This document shows, in pieces, positions 1 to 7,611 of a DNA stretch of 59,986 nucleotides. The stretch lies in the IMG/VR virus record IMGVR_UViG_3300022746_000173, positions 1 through 59,986 of that record. One strand, written 5' to 3'. The notes beneath the pieces are model-generated. The model was not told the origin of the DNA. It saw only the letters and a program-made list of their open reading frames with translations, and searched no databases. Each line of letters begins with the position of its first letter. The first letter of the stretch is position 1. Made by a program: the position numbers and the translations under genes. This DNA comes from a virus.

Positions 1-972
1 GACGATACAGGATTCACTACAATGAAGCCTGTTAGTTGGGATTATAGGTTTACCAATCTATGTAATTTCAAATGTCGTACTTGTGGTGACATGTTGAGTA
101 GTAGTTGGGAGACTGAGCAAAAACAACATAACATGATAGATTGGTCCAATCCAAAGAATATTTGGATGCAACCTGAAGTCAAGAAGCAGATTGAGAGATT
201 TCAAGACCATGAGGTCGAAGCAGAGTTTAGTCAAGCAGTAGAAGAGCACCGTGTTGAAGAGGTCTACTGGGTTGGCGGCGAACCTCTTATGTATGAACAA
301 CACTGGCGCTATATGCAACGCATAATAGAACTAGGGGACGGAAAAAATGTTTATGCAAGGTATAACACTAACCTATCAAGAGTGGACTATCGCGGGGTTA
401 ATCTTTATCGCGACATCCTTAGCAAGTTACGCGACTGGCAGATATGTGCATCGCTCGACGGAACAGGCGCGATTGGAGAATACATTAGAACAGGCCTCGA
501 CTACGATAGTTGGCTTAAGAACTTCTCTGAAGGAGTATCGCATTCAACTCATCCTAGACAGATGCGAATCGATTTCACCCTTACCTTGCCAGGAATGTTT
601 GAGGTTGAATGCATTGACAGATTGTCCGCAGCCCTCTCCGTACAAGTTTTGGCGAAAGTAATTTTTAGTTTTAGTCCGGACATAGTTATGTCACCGCTTG
701 CACTACCTAGAGAGATTTTACATCCGTGGGTAGACGAGATAACCGACCAGTTAAAAGGCTCTGGCGGCGCCTTGAGGGATATCTTAGTCCAGCTAAAAAC
801 TAGACCCACGTTTGCTGAACAGTGGCCAAATGAATATCAAGCAGCAGTTGCTAAAGGCAAACAGCGTGTGTTAAAATTAGAACAAATACGTACACAATCA
901 ATTACAATGCGTGAGATACTTGCTAAACGTCCGCAAGTGTTAGAATGGTGGGACTCAATTGGGATATCGTAA
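1..972 (+). CDS. Radical SAM protein, twitch type (5' end outside window)
   Basis: The reading frame is open from base 1, so the ATG at 22 is probably internal and the gene is cut by the window edge. Counting from that Met, the radical SAM cluster motif C-N-F-K-C-R-T-C lies at residues 14-21 and a GGEP motif at 85-88, as expected for a SAM-binding half-barrel. Twitch radical SAM proteins of this type usually carry an N-terminal Cys-rich region before the motif, which would be upstream here. The substrate is unknown. It heads a plus-strand operon of SGNH, carbamoyltransferase and APS-kinase-like genes, so a role in glycan or peptide decoration is plausible (inference). Confidence 0.8.
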   Translation, partial: DDTGFTTMKPVSWDYRFTNLCNFKCRTCGDMLSSSWETEQKQHNMIDWSNPKNIWMQPEVKKQIERFQDHEVEAEFSQAVEEHRVEEVYWVGGEPLMYEQHWRYMQRIIELGDGKNVYARYNTNLSRVDYRGVNLYRDILSKLRDWQICASLDGTGAIGEYIRTGLDYDSWLKNFSEGVSHSTHPRQMRIDFTLTLPGMFEVECIDRLSAALSVQVLAKVIFSFSPDIVMSPLALPREILHPWVDEITDQLKGSGGALRDILVQLKTRPTFAEQWPNEYQAAVAKGKQRVLKLEQIRTQSITMREILAKRPQVLEWWDSIGIS

Positions 973-1168
973 ACGCTTAGACAGACTATATCACACTCAT
1001 GCAAAAAATCCTATCGGGTTCGAGCGAGTAGCCAAATTGCTTCAGCAGGAATATCCGGGGAACTACATAGTGCATGAGGCATTTATCCCGTCTAAGATGA
1101 GTTGGGGACCACAATTGGAGTTTGAGGACGAACAAGAAGAAATTATGTTTCGGTTAAAATATGAGTAA
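959..1168 (+). CDS. Small hypothetical protein (69 aa)
   Basis: Probable TTG start overlapping the end of the radical SAM gene by 14 bases; no in-frame ATG occurs near the beginning and no strong Shine-Dalgarno is visible. The protein has a basic N-terminus and a Trp/Pro stretch followed by an acidic tail (EDEQEE). It overlaps the next gene by 8 bases, which supports it being a translated cistron. I do not recognise a family. Confidence 0.5.
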   Translation: MGYRKRLDRLYHTHAKNPIGFERVAKLLQQEYPGNYIVHEAFIPSKMSWGPQLEFEDEQEEIMFRLKYE

Positions 1169-2246
1169 AGTAACAGTAACATTACAAAACCCCTTAGACA
1201 AAACAGACACAATCAATTACTTTATTGATGTCAACGACTCTCCAATGGGGCAACGTTGGTTTAGTGCTCTACAGGAAATTGTACAGCGTAACCTATATCT
1301 TGAAAAGAACTTTTGCTTTTTGGGATTCCCTGATAGTCAACGCGATTTAAGATTTATTTGTCAAGAATTGTTTTGGGCAGTAAATGAGATTAACAGTTTC
1401 TTTGACGACTATCACATTGAAGAATTGTACACGCACACAACCTTGCGTGATCCAATAACATTAGACCCTAACCAGGATTTAATGAATAAGTTGCATAATC
1501 ATTTTGAGATCCTGCAAGGCACAGTCGATGGGCTTAGTGACTATTACAAAAGAGCAGACTATACTACAAAGTTTGCTATTAGGCAATTAAACAATCTTTG
1601 TCATGAGGCAGAGAGCTTGATGTTGAGTCAACGCAAAAAGGCAACGCAACCTGAATGGGTCCGGCCCAGTCAAATTACAACATTTTTAAACGCACCCCGA
1701 TATGAATTCCCAACAGATTATAGAACTACATTTGAAGAATCTAGATACGATAGGAAATTCGGGGAAGTATACCTACATTGGACGCAGATTGGCAAGACTC
1801 TTTATGAAGTATATCGAGACGAAAAAGGCGTCGACGTGGACCAGAGTGTGTGTGATGCTATTACTCATCTACGCTACTATAGCGGCGAGTTTGACATCGA
1901 ATGGGCGCAGGATGTATGCTTCAATGGCCCTCATCCATGGCACACAACTGAAATGGCAGGATTCCGAGAATGGCTGGGCAGGAACGGATTCAACGTCAAC
2001 GACCCGCAATATAACTATGGGTACCACCCTGTTGGTCAGGTTGATTTATTGGCGTCTTTTGGAACAACCAACTACGATGACGTTTGGCCAGTTCTATCGA
2101 GGTACCTCGACATACAGGGGATCACTACAGATGATGGGCAGGGGCGTATACTACGCTCCGTATATCCCTACACTTGGACCGACCGAGACTACTACATCCG
2201 ACAAATAGAAAGATTAAAGCCAGGGTATGATCATAGCAGCAGGTGA
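1161..2246 (+). CDS. Conserved-type phage hypothetical protein (361 aa)
   Basis: Soluble protein rich in aromatic residues (many Trp, Tyr, Phe) with no signal peptide or membrane segment and no motif I can name. It overlaps both neighbours (8 bases upstream, 20 bases downstream) in the plus-strand operon between a radical SAM enzyme and three SGNH proteins. The context suggests a role in the same modification pathway; the function is unknown. Confidence 0.75.
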   Translation: MSKVTVTLQNPLDKTDTINYFIDVNDSPMGQRWFSALQEIVQRNLYLEKNFCFLGFPDSQRDLRFICQELFWAVNEINSFFDDYHIEELYTHTTLRDPITLDPNQDLMNKLHNHFEILQGTVDGLSDYYKRADYTTKFAIRQLNNLCHEAESLMLSQRKKATQPEWVRPSQITTFLNAPRYEFPTDYRTTFEESRYDRKFGEVYLHWTQIGKTLYEVYRDEKGVDVDQSVCDAITHLRYYSGEFDIEWAQDVCFNGPHPWHTTEMAGFREWLGRNGFNVNDPQYNYGYHPVGQVDLLASFGTTNYDDVWPVLSRYLDIQGITTDDGQGRILRSVYPYTWTDRDYYIRQIERLKPGYDHSSR

Positions 2247-3000
2247 CAGTTTTGTCTACGGTAGTGAACTAGCAAGTCCTGCCAATACTTTTACAGCATT
2301 GCTGGGTGCAGATGAATGTGTTGCTTGGCCTGGCTATAGCAATGACGCCATTGCACGTACCACAATCGAACGTTGTGAGCAAGGTGGGGTGTCTGGGGCA
2401 ATTGTCAGCTGGACATTCCCTGGTCGTTACGAGTTTAGGTTTGCATACGATACACGGCAGCGCAAAAGTCCGTGGTACAGTATTAACGCATGGACTATAA
2501 AAGACGATGTTACAGATATCGAACGAGAGTTTGTCACTAAAAATAAAGCTATACTGGATACCCAGTTGGAAACCATTAGAACAGCGAAAAAGACTGGTGT
2601 TGTGGATTTCGCAAAAACGTTTTTCACGCACGTGGGTTCTACGGAATATTGGGAAGTGTATTCAAGTCTTAAGGAAATTGTTTACCTCCAAAATTATCTT
2701 AAGGTAAACAACATTCCTTACATGTTTACGTGTGCAGATAATAGCCTGTTATACAATCATACCGTCGATCAAGGTGACAGTGTGATAAACAGTTTGACTA
2801 TGCAGATTGATATGAATAAATGGTTTTGGTTTCCTGCAGGCACAAAGCCAAATGAAACTTGCGACCCAAGAGGTTTTTATCAATGGGCAAAGGAAAATAA
2901 ATACCCTATAGGAACTACACATCCTCTGGAACTAGCACACAGCGATGCTGCCAACCTAATGCAGGAGAAATTCAATGAAATGGTTAAAAAATCTATATAA
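2227..3000 (+). CDS. SGNH/GDSL-like hydrolase-fold protein 1
   Basis: Residues 6-12 (GDSFVYG) form block I of the SGNH hydrolase family with the nucleophile Ser8. A C-terminal T-H-P-L-E-L-A-H block resembles block V, carrying the catalytic His. SGNH proteins remove or transfer acyl (often acetyl) groups on sugars and lipids. It is the first of three consecutive SGNH-like genes. There is no signal peptide, so it acts in the cytoplasm or on the virion. The true substrate is unknown and a non-catalytic role is possible. Confidence 0.7.
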   Translation: MIIAAGDSFVYGSELASPANTFTALLGADECVAWPGYSNDAIARTTIERCEQGGVSGAIVSWTFPGRYEFRFAYDTRQRKSPWYSINAWTIKDDVTDIEREFVTKNKAILDTQLETIRTAKKTGVVDFAKTFFTHVGSTEYWEVYSSLKEIVYLQNYLKVNNIPYMFTCADNSLLYNHTVDQGDSVINSLTMQIDMNKWFWFPAGTKPNETCDPRGFYQWAKENKYPIGTTHPLELAHSDAANLMQEKFNEMVKKSI

Positions 3001-3076
3001 CAGGATTCGTCTAGAAATTCGTTATCGTAAAAAGCTCAAAGAGTTACGTAAGAGAGATCCGTTTATCTACAAATGA
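2975..3076 (+). CDS. Basic 33-residue miniprotein
   Basis: ATG at 2975 preceded by AGGAG seven bases upstream. It encodes 33 residues, extremely basic (runs such as RYRKKLKELRKRD) and ending DPFIYK. It overlaps the end of SGNH 1 by 26 bases, and its TGA overlaps the ATG of SGNH 2 (ATGA), so it looks like a genuinely coupled cistron. Predicted as a single amphipathic basic helix. It may bind nucleic acid or membrane or only couple translation; the function is unknown. Confidence 0.6.
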   Translation: MKWLKNLYNRIRLEIRYRKKLKELRKRDPFIYK

Positions 3077-3726
3077 TATACTGTATTGGTGATAGTTTTA
3101 CTTTTGGCGAAGAATTGCCGGACACAAATTCAGCTTGGCCGATACTGTTAGGCAACCTGCTTGACAGGCCTGTTGTTAATTTAGGCAAACCTGCAACCGG
3201 TAACTATCGCATGGTAAAACGTACAATGGATTCTGTACTAAGCGGAGATGCAGAGTTGGTTGTAATTGGATGGACCGACCCTGCCAGACAAGAGTTTGCA
3301 GATGATATTGGTATCACTGATCTGTGGGCCGGCCGCGAACATAGACGAATGCAAAGTTGCAATGATCATCGCATAAACTTAATCAAGTACATGACTGCGT
3401 ATGACGTCCCGGGCTACTATTACACAAAATGGTTAAGGCAAATAATTCTAGTGCAGAGTTTTTGTAAAGCAAATCAAGTTAGATGCATCATGTTTAACGC
3501 CTGTAGCTCAGAAGATTGGCACAAGTTATACCTAGACAAAAACGCACAGTTGGCTAAACACATAGATTCAACCGACTTTGTGGGATGGCCCTATAGTGGA
3601 TCCGGTATATGGACCCACGGCATGCCAAAAGGACCTAATGGGCACTTTCTAGAAGAAGGGCATGTAGCAGTGGCAAACAAAATCTTTAATCATATTCAAA
3701 ATGAAAGTACTGACACTAGGGTGTAG
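3073..3726 (+). CDS. SGNH/GDSL-like hydrolase-fold protein 2
   Basis: Block I is C-I-G-D-S-F-T-F-G-E with Ser8, and the C-terminus holds GHFLEEGH, matching the Asp/His block in position (E replaces D). It is 217 residues long and paralogous to the following gene (shared FGEEL/YGEEL, the W-T-x-P-x-R pattern near residues 75-85, and a GH-x-L-E-x-GH end). ATGA overlap with the upstream miniprotein. Probably acts on an acylated sugar; substrate unknown. Confidence 0.7.
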   Translation: MIYCIGDSFTFGEELPDTNSAWPILLGNLLDRPVVNLGKPATGNYRMVKRTMDSVLSGDAELVVIGWTDPARQEFADDIGITDLWAGREHRRMQSCNDHRINLIKYMTAYDVPGYYYTKWLRQIILVQSFCKANQVRCIMFNACSSEDWHKLYLDKNAQLAKHIDSTDFVGWPYSGSGIWTHGMPKGPNGHFLEEGHVAVANKIFNHIQNESTDTRV

Positions 3727-4345
3727 TTTTACCTATGGTGAAGAATTGTCTCGTGTTGATAATGCATGGCCCTATTTGTTGGCTAGAACGAACAATTGGA
3801 CACTAACCAACTTGGCCAAAAGTGGCGCAAGTAATGACAGGAACATACGCCTGCTATTTAACGAGTTGCCCAATCAGTACGACCTGATAATATTTGCATG
3901 GACTAATCCGGATAGGTTTGAAGTACCGTATAATGATCGCATAATAGATATCTGTGTTAATCACGATTTAGTTACGCAGTTACCGTGGGTACTAGAATAC
4001 TATGCAAATCACAGTGAGAGGTTTTACAATTACGAAAAGTGGATAAGAACGGTAGTAATGTTACAAAGTCACTTAGAAGCAATTAAGCAACCATATCTAT
4101 TTGTTAGTACATTTGGCATACAAGCCGATTTAAATCAAGATTACTACAACGAGTACATGCCTAAATTAAAATATCTAACCGATCAAGTTAATGATAAATT
4201 TTATATAGACTGGCCAAATCTTGGAATGTTAGATTGGCAAGGAAATTGTCCGTTGGGACCGGGAGGCCACCCGTTAGAAATAGGTCATCAAAGAATAGCA
4301 GAACATATTAATGAACATATTAGGAATATCAGCGGGCTTTCATGA
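3701..4345 (+). CDS. SGNH-like protein 3 with GCS in place of GDS
   Basis: Paralogue of SGNH protein 2 with block I reading L-G-C-S-F-T-Y-G-E-E-L: the Asp before the nucleophile Ser9 is replaced by Cys8, while the end block GGHPLEIGH is kept. It overlaps the previous gene by 26 bases and the next by 35. The Cys replacement is common in divergent SGNH proteins and does not by itself remove activity. Substrate unknown. Confidence 0.65.
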   Translation: MKVLTLGCSFTYGEELSRVDNAWPYLLARTNNWTLTNLAKSGASNDRNIRLLFNELPNQYDLIIFAWTNPDRFEVPYNDRIIDICVNHDLVTQLPWVLEYYANHSERFYNYEKWIRTVVMLQSHLEAIKQPYLFVSTFGIQADLNQDYYNEYMPKLKYLTDQVNDKFYIDWPNLGMLDWQGNCPLGPGGHPLEIGHQRIAEHINEHIRNISGLS

Positions 4346-5795
4346 CGCAGCAGCAACAGTACTGGACAGTGATGGTAACATATTGTTTGCATCGCATAGT
4401 GAACGTTACTCCAAGAAAAAGAGTGACGCTAATTTTTGCAGTCCTCTCATTCGTGAACTCGAAACTTATAACCCAATCGGGACTGTGGCATATTATGAGC
4501 GACCACTTATCAAACAACTACGGCAGCTCTATGCAGGACAAGGGTTTGATTGGAGCAAATTGTCTACAAAGAAGTTGGTTCATGATCAAATTGGTCATGC
4601 AAAGTGGTGGGACCTACAGAATTATAAATCGTACAACCATCATTTATCCCACGCAGCCGCGGGGTTCCAAACGAGTGAATTTGATAGAGCCACAGTAGTT
4701 GTCATTGATGCAGTTGGGGAGTTCGAAACAACCAGCATTTATGGAGCCGAATATGTTAATGGCCGGGCTGTATATAAGAAGTTGTGGCAACAACATTATC
4801 CTCACAGTATTGGCATGTTCTATACTGCAATGACACAGCGAGTAGGACTGAAGCCGCTTGATGAAGAATACATTTTAATGGGCATGGCTGCATACGGTGA
4901 TAAGAACTATGCAAACGTCATGAGTATGAGTTTAGTTGACCATGAGTACGATATAAAGTTTAAACAAAACTTTCATACTGGGGTTGATGCAGACTTCTTG
5001 GATATACTATCGGACTACGATGTTGCTGCTAGCACACAAGAAATAGCAGAGAGATTGATTCTCAATGTTATGACTCGTGCTAAACAATTTAAATGGAGTA
5101 ATAACTTAGTCTACTCGGGCGGATGTGCTCTTAATTGTGCAGTTAATGCAAGAATAGGAAATTATTTTGAAAACATATGGATTATGCCTAATCCCGGTGA
5201 TGCTGGTAGCAGCCTTGGCGCTGCCGCTTTGGCTCATGGGGGTAGAATTAACTGGACTAACGCTTATCTCGGGTATTGTATTCCTGGGCCTTATCCTGTT
5301 AATGACATACTTGATGAGTTGCTTACTAAGCAAATTGTGGGAGTGGCATCCGGACATGCCGAGTTTGGCCCAAGAGCGTTGGGGAACCGTAGTCTCTTGG
5401 GCGATCCAAGAGGGATACATATTAAGGAAAAAGTAAATGAAATTAAACGTAGACAACAATTCAGACCCTTTGCGCCAGTTATTTTGGAAGAACTGGCTGA
5501 TACTTACTTTGATATGCCTCGTGGTTGGAGTAATAGCAGGTATATGCAGTCAGTCGCTCGTTGTAGGGTGCCTGACCTATTTCCTGCTATCGTTCATCAC
5601 GACGGAACTAGTCGTGTTCAGACTGTGCCGAAAGATGGATCAGGTATCAGAGATTTATTGGAACGCTGGTTTGTATTAACCGATTGCCCTATGCTACTCA
5701 ACACTAGCCTAAACATCCGCGGAGAACCAATGGTAAACGATCGAGCAGATGCAGATAGATTTGAGCAGTTATACGGAGTAAAGGTCTGTTCCTAA
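4311..5795 (+). CDS. NodU/CmcH-family carbamoyltransferase
   Basis: Full-length-looking 494-residue member of the carbamoyltransferase family that transfers a carbamoyl group from carbamoyl phosphate to a sugar or antibiotic hydroxyl via carbamoyl-adenylate. Visible hallmarks: an N-terminal kinase-like start (NILGISAGFHDAA), the metal-site H-H-L-S-H-A at 110-115, the nucleotide-binding Y-S-G-G-C-A-L-N, and the C-terminal EFGPRALGNRS block of the YrdC-like domain. It overlaps the SGNH gene before it and abuts the APS-kinase-like gene after it. The probable target is a phage- or host-made glycan (inference). Confidence 0.9.
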   Translation: MNILGISAGFHDAAATVLDSDGNILFASHSERYSKKKSDANFCSPLIRELETYNPIGTVAYYERPLIKQLRQLYAGQGFDWSKLSTKKLVHDQIGHAKWWDLQNYKSYNHHLSHAAAGFQTSEFDRATVVVIDAVGEFETTSIYGAEYVNGRAVYKKLWQQHYPHSIGMFYTAMTQRVGLKPLDEEYILMGMAAYGDKNYANVMSMSLVDHEYDIKFKQNFHTGVDADFLDILSDYDVAASTQEIAERLILNVMTRAKQFKWSNNLVYSGGCALNCAVNARIGNYFENIWIMPNPGDAGSSLGAAALAHGGRINWTNAYLGYCIPGPYPVNDILDELLTKQIVGVASGHAEFGPRALGNRSLLGDPRGIHIKEKVNEIKRRQQFRPFAPVILEELADTYFDMPRGWSNSRYMQSVARCRVPDLFPAIVHHDGTSRVQTVPKDGSGIRDLLERWFVLTDCPMLLNTSLNIRGEPMVNDRADADRFEQLYGVKVCS

Positions 5796-6229
5796 TGCAA
5801 CGCATTCTCATAATGGGACTACCGGGCGCCGGAAAGACTACACTGGCAAACACATTGCGAGACAAGTTAATAGTCGCGGACAAAAAAGTTGTGCACTTAA
5901 ATGCAGATGAAGTACGCAGGGAGTACGACGATTGGGATTTTAGTCTAGAAGGAAGAATTAGACAAAGCAAGCGTATGCATTCTTTGTCAACAATATTGGA
6001 ATGCGATTACTGTATTGCTGACTTTGTTGCACCATTGCCTGAAATGCGTACAAACTTTGAGCCACACTGGATAATATTTGTTGACACAATTGATTCTAGT
6101 AGATACGATGATACTAACAAGATGTTTGTTGCACCCGAGTGGGCGGATATTCGTGTAACCACGCAAGATGCCGATTATTGGAGCAACATGATCATTAAAA
6201 CTATTTTATACACAGGCAATGGAGACTAA
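5795..6229 (+). CDS. APS-kinase-like P-loop protein
   Basis: Walker A GLPGAGKTT at residues 8-16, followed by an L-N-A-D-E-V-R-R ... D-W-D-F-S ... G-R-I-R-Q-S-K-R-M block, the substrate signature of adenylyl-sulfate kinase (CysC). It is about 144 residues against roughly 200 for bacterial enzymes, so the C-terminal part is short. If active it would make PAPS, the sulfate donor used by sulfotransferases, three of which are encoded elsewhere in the window. Its start shares one base with the end of the carbamoyltransferase gene. A kinase for another small molecule cannot be excluded. Confidence 0.65.
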   Translation: MQRILIMGLPGAGKTTLANTLRDKLIVADKKVVHLNADEVRREYDDWDFSLEGRIRQSKRMHSLSTILECDYCIADFVAPLPEMRTNFEPHWIIFVDTIDSSRYDDTNKMFVAPEWADIRVTTQDADYWSNMIIKTILYTGNGD

Positions 6230-6422
6230 TAAACGTAGTCTAGCAAAAACCGTTAGCTGGAGAATCACCGGAAGTGGTGCTACGTTTGCTATTTCTTATT
6301 TGATCATCGGAGACTTAAATGTATCGGGCACCATTGCTGCTATACAGTTAACTTTTAATACTCTGCTTTATTTTATCCACGAACGTATTTGGAATCGTGT
6401 TCGTTGGGGGCAAGAGGAATAA
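6219..6422 (+). CDS. DUF2061 two-helix membrane protein
   Basis: 67 residues matching the DUF2061 pattern: N-terminal K-R-S-L-A-K-T-V-S-W-R-I-T-G, two hydrophobic helices, then H-E-R-I-W-N-R-V-R-W-G at the end. In bacteria this domain is often found beside or fused to sulfate-activation genes; here it overlaps the APS-kinase-like gene by 11 bases. Its role is not known. The 3' end overlaps the converging glycosyltransferase gene by 50 bases. Confidence 0.75.
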   Translation: METNKRSLAKTVSWRITGSGATFAISYLIIGDLNVSGTIAAIQLTFNTLLYFIHERIWNRVRWGQEE

Positions 6423-7611
6423 ACTGCCGATATTGGTTAATAGTAAATGGAATGTCGATATCTCTACGGTAGTACTTGGATATATCAGTTAAAGATTGTT
6501 TTAACGTGTTCCATTCCTTGGCAATAAACGCAGGGCTATTAAACAATTGATAATTGTGTTCTAGTATTGTCTGCATATCTAATAACATCTCTTGTTGCTG
6601 CTGATTACTCATACTGCTGATGTTGTTGAGTATTTTAACAACAGCGTCCATTCGTTCAATTGGATCCTGAATAGAGTCGTAACTCTCGTCCCAATAATCG
6701 CCGAATGTTTTAAATCCGTAATTACGCAAGTACTTGAGATTGTCTGCACAACCAACTAATACAAATGGCATCTTGAGTACGATAGGTTTAAATATCTTTT
6801 CTGTCAGGTGCGTCTTTGTTTGCCAGTAACAAGTTTCAGTTACAACAAACACAAAACTTTCCATAAGCTGAGGCAATGGACTCAGCGCCATACTTTGATT
6901 TGGTATATGTTTTTGATCTGCAAAGTCTATACGCAAGGGATTGGGTTGCTGTGCCAATGTAATGTTATGAATAGTGTCGGCGCACAACTCACTTGATATT
7001 AACCTGTCGTCTCTTGCTTTGGTTAAGTTTTCGGCAGATGGTAAATGATTGTCCGGGCACACATCGCTATAACTAACATGCCCGTGTTCTAGTATTCCTT
7101 GTTTAAACAGTTTACTAACAAATATACTGCGGTATACACGCTCATTACTGGTCAGTCTATTAAATGTAATGTAGCTTTTGTTTAGAGTTCTTTGTGCAGG
7201 TTCTACTAGGTGTGGTAAGTATTGATGGCCCCTATACCAATCTGCTGCTGCAAATATATGAAAGAAATAATCGATGCTGGCAAATTTGTAATGGTCGCAT
7301 ATACGATCCTTTTCGACACTGTCCTTTTCGGTATTAACTAACACATAAGGGCCTTGTGTAGTGGACACAATGTAATCAAACAAATTTTTATTGTAATTAA
7401 AGTTTAATGGTTCTTGATCGTAGAAAATAAACACAGGGCCACGAGACTCAGGTGGGTTACGCATATCCGGCGGATCAGAATCGTCTCTTAAGGTCTCTAT
7501 ATTTTCTGGTTGTGTTGATCCAAATGGGTGTAGATATATTACGGTGGGATCTGTTATAATAGTTTGTAGGTGTTGGTAGATATTTTCGTAGTGATTGGCA
7601 ATATTATACAT
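6373..7611 (-). CDS. Glycosyltransferase-like protein (GT10/exostosin-type C-terminal)
   Basis: 412 residues. The C-terminal half holds the pattern T-E-T-C-Y-W ... F-L/T-E-K-I-F-K-P-I ... P-F-V-L-V-G ... L-R-N-Y-G-F-K-T-F-G-D-Y-W-D-E-S-Y-D, typical of the donor-binding region of fucosyltransferase-like GT-B proteins found in phage glycan clusters. No signal peptide. It converges with DUF2061, and its ATG overlaps head-to-head with the ATG of the next plus-strand gene. No ribosome-binding site is evident, so a slightly later start is possible. Confidence 0.6.
   Translation of the reverse strand: MYNIANHYENIYQHLQTIITDPTVIYLHPFGSTQPENIETLRDDSDPPDMRNPPESRGPVFIFYDQEPLNFNYNKNLFDYIVSTTQGPYVLVNTEKDSVEKDRICDHYKFASIDYFFHIFAAADWYRGHQYLPHLVEPAQRTLNKSYITFNRLTSNERVYRSIFVSKLFKQGILEHGHVSYSDVCPDNHLPSAENLTKARDDRLISSELCADTIHNITLAQQPNPLRIDFADQKHIPNQSMALSPLPQLMESFVFVVTETCYWQTKTHLTEKIFKPIVLKMPFVLVGCADNLKYLRNYGFKTFGDYWDESYDSIQDPIERMDAVVKILNNISSMSNQQQQEMLLDMQTILEHNYQLFNSPAFIAKEWNTLKQSLTDISKYYRRDIDIPFTINQYRQFIPLAPNEHDSKYVRG

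Noticed and set aside
1702-2208. Alternative-frame ORF inside the 361-residue gene
   Set aside because: Overlapped completely by a gene whose ends overlap neighbours correctly; composition is that of a shadow frame.
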